From Deroplatys truncata (lineage: Eukaryota; Arthropoda; Insecta; Mantodea; Mantidae): a DNA stretch of 64,000 bases. The notes beneath the pieces are model-generated. The model was not told the DNA's origin, made no database searches, and saw only the letters and a program-made list of their open reading frames with translations. Shown here one piece after another: positions 62,411 through 64,000 of this stretch (positions within the stretch are counted from its first letter, which is position 1; each line of letters opens with the position of its first letter). Both the position numbers and the translations under genes were made by a program. Where the stretch lies: NCBI GenBank assembly GCA_030765065.1, contig CM060978.1, positions 220,925,498 through 220,989,497 on the forward strand, read 5' to 3'.

Positions 62411-62746
62411 CACTACACAATACTCTCTCTCACCACTCTCTCTCACTCACACACATACTCTCTCTCACTCACACACACTCTCTCTCGCTCTCACACTTAC
62501 TCTCTCACTCACACACATACTCTCTCTCACACACACGTACTCTCTCTCACACACACTCTCACTCTCGCACACACTCTCTCTCTCACACACAATCTCACTC
62601 ACGCACACACTCTCTCTCACTCACACACACACACTCTGTCTCACACACACACTCTCACTCACACACACACTCTCTCACTCACACACACACTCTCTCACTC
62701 ACACACATACTCGTTTACACACACTCTCTCTCGCTCTCACACATAC

Positions 62747-62868
62747 CTGGACTTTTTTTAATTTGTTTGGCTCAGATATTCTGAAAGTGTTCATTTCCGG
62801 TAAAACCTCGGTATCGAATTTTTGGCTGGAATACAATATTTTCTCAACTTACTGTAGGTAAGTAGTAG
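62747..62868 (-). repeat. R1 dispersed repeat flank, right of giant array
   Basis: CATTTCCGGTAAAACCTCGG, TATCGAATTTTTGGCTGG and AATACAATATTTTCTC, ending TGTAGGTAAGTAGTAG. This is the R1 5-prime end in reverse, completing the copy begun at 46556. Confidence 0.85.
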
Positions 62869-63475
62869 ACAAATCTGATGTGTTGTTTTCACATGCCTTT
62901 CTCTACTCACTATTGTACAAACTATTCTTACGAACTCTTCCTCTATTTACTTCATGTTAGTGGAGGTAAAATAATATTTTTTGAGTAGTAAGGTTTTTGT
63001 CTATCTCTCGAAGGTTTACCAGTTATACAAACGTCATTCAGAATGCGGAGTATTCCACAGGCAATTTCCAGAAAATTCAAGATATACATGAAGATATCTT
63101 ATACTATTTTAAACAAAATAGTTATAGGCATTTTTTAGAGAATAAAAAGTTTCGAAAAATTTTTCCTTGTAAAGGGTAGTTTAGGTGGAGGAATGTTTTT
63201 GAAGCTCTTCATGTACACATCTTTGGAATATATTGGACCGGAATACCAAGTTTGGTATTTATCCGACTTATTGTTTTTGAGTTATGCTGCTCACAAACAC
63301 ATAGACAGATAGACAGACAGACAAACAGACACCACACACAGACATGGTTCCAAAAAAGCTTTATTTTGATTAAGGGCGCCTCAAAATACGTATTTCCGGT
63401 GAAATGTCGGTATCAATTTTTCGTAGACTGCAGTACTTCCCCTATTTATATATGTAGTTGAGAAAGTAAAAATGC
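62869..63475 (-). repeat. R1 dispersed repeat, reverse copy, head-to-tail with previous
   Basis: Starts AATCTGATGTGTTGTTTTCA with TGCCTTTCTCTACTC. It runs through AAGGTTTACCAGTTATAC, AATTCAAGATATACATGAAG, TTGTTTTTGAGTTATGCTGC and a CAGA/CA island (63291-63345), to TTTCCGGTGAAATGTCGG and GTAGTTGAGAAAGTAAAA. Part of the 3-prime half is missing. Confidence 0.85.
63291..63345. repeat. ACAG microsatellite inside R1
   Basis: CACATAGACAGATAGACAGA followed by more GACA units, then CACACA. On the R1 sense strand this is TGTC repeats mixed with TG, like the island at 14044-14111. Confidence 0.9.
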
Positions 63476-63592
63476 TATTTTTGTGGTTCGGGGTTTCAAG
63501 GCATTTGTTTCCAGTAAAATATTGACATCAAATTTTTGGGTGGAATACAATGCTTCCGCTGCTTACTATACGTAGTAGAGAAAGTAAAAGCA
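63476..63592 (-). repeat. R1 dispersed repeat, 5-prime end fragment, reverse
   Basis: TTGTTTCCAGTAAAATATTG, CATCAAATTTTTGGGTGGAA and TACTATACGTAGTAGAGAAA, closing with GTAAAAG. Only the terminal 110 or so bases of R1. Confidence 0.8.
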
Positions 63593-63855
63593 TTTGAAAT
63601 TCAAACTAATAACAAAGAATTACTTGGAAATGGTTAACGTCACCAAAGCTATAACATAAATGTTGTGGTTTAACCGGACCTACATTTTTTTGGTGTTAAG
63701 AGCTTTTCTATATTTTAGGGTTTACCATTTATAAAAATGCGATTCAGATTCAAGAGAACTTCACAGGCTATATCAGAGCGTTTAAGACGTATATTTGATT
63801 TGCCATGTAAATATCTTAAACATACGGTTTATGATAAGTAAGCATATGATTTTAA
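63593..63855 (-). repeat. R1 dispersed repeat, internal fragment, reverse
   Basis: CTTGGAAATGGTTAACGTCA, AGGGTTTACCATTTATAAAA and TTAAGACGTATATTTGA, like the interior of other reverse copies. It stops at ATTTTAATAAAAATCTGA, where the next copy begins. Confidence 0.6.
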
Positions 63856-64000
63856 TAAAAATCTGATGTGTTACACTCACATGTCTTTCTCTACTCTTGT
63901 ACAATCTATTTTTACAAACGCTTATTCTTCATCTACTTCATGCTAATCGAGATAAACTTTTGCAGACTATATCTTATTTGCTGATTTTCTTGTAGATGTA
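63856..64000 (-). repeat. R1 dispersed repeat, reverse copy cut by window end
   Basis: CTGATGTGTTACACTCACAT, GTCTTTCTCTACTCTTGTAC, TACTTCATGCTAATCGAGAT and TTTTCTTGTAGATGTA. This is the well-preserved R1 3-prime end. The copy continues beyond the window. Confidence 0.8.

Larger units (their letters stand above)
47187..62746. repeat. Giant CA/CT simple-sequence array (about 15.6 kb)
   Basis: The plus strand is built almost only from CACACA and CTCTCT blocks with spaced TA (CACACATACTCTCTC). G is nearly confined to scattered CG (ACACACGCTCTC), to AATGACACATAC landmarks and to rare ATGCTC. The complementary strand is correspondingly TG/AG. It lies exactly within an R1 copy (46556-47186 and 62747-62868) where other copies have a TG island of tens of bases. 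Long open frames cross it on the plus strand (up to 629 codons, Ser-His-Thr-Leu repeats) because its motif lacks stops. They are not evidence of genes. Nested periodicity is described in separate entries. Confidence 0.97.

Noticed and set aside
47187-62746. CRISPR array
   Set aside because: No repeat-spacer alternation. It is a low-complexity eukaryotic array nested in a dispersed repeat.

Overview
The window looks like repeat-rich nuclear DNA from an arthropod, most likely an insect. The evidence is the mix of Tc1, several mariner lineages, pogo, hAT and piggyBac-type relics, tRNA-derived SINEs whose body resembles insect SINEs, and Jockey-like LINE fragments, all in AT-rich DNA. I found no host gene I can name. 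The only non-transposon coding candidate is a possible internal exon at 23077-23387 on the minus strand. Every other recognisable coding stretch is a dead transposase or reverse transcriptase.

Layout. 0-6.9 kb: old copies of a dispersed repeat here called R1, one SINE, and featureless AT-rich sequence. 7-10.4 kb: a LINE tail, a pogo-like transposase relic and a TA-flanked Tc1 element (copy 1). 10.5-18.5 kb: SINEs, several R1 copies including the best full-length one (13918-14804), an LTR-like fossil, and a short mariner-type element with 25-bp terminal inverted repeats. 18.8-22.4 kb: a 1.4-kb mariner-like element and a 1-kb palindrome made from two deleted mariner-type copies. 22.4-34.7 kb: mostly featureless, with the candidate exon, a second LTR-like fossil and a cluster of tRNA-derived SINEs. 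34.7-41 kb: a LINE fragment with an FADD motif, a piggyBac-type MITE, a hAT tail, Tc1 copy 2 and a promoter-like region. 41-46.5 kb: SINE and R1 copies.

The outstanding object is at 47187-62746: about 15.6 kb of almost pure CA/CT simple sequence. It sits exactly where other R1 copies carry a TG/TGTC island of some tens of bases. Non-repetitive R1 sequence adjoins it on both sides (46556-47186 and 62747-62868), in the same orientation. The array is therefore best explained as extreme expansion of the internal microsatellite of one transposable-element copy. It has a nested structure: short CACACA/CTCTCT blocks, sub-units of about 550-700 bp, and three successive units of about 4.35, 4.92 and 5.2 kb. 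Further R1 copies follow head-to-tail to the window end.

R1 has 13-bp inverted repeats near its ends, a small hairpin near one end and an internal microsatellite. This recalls non-autonomous Helentron elements (HINE, DINE-1 and mini-me of Drosophila). That assignment is inference. All boundaries and homologies were read by eye without alignment software.
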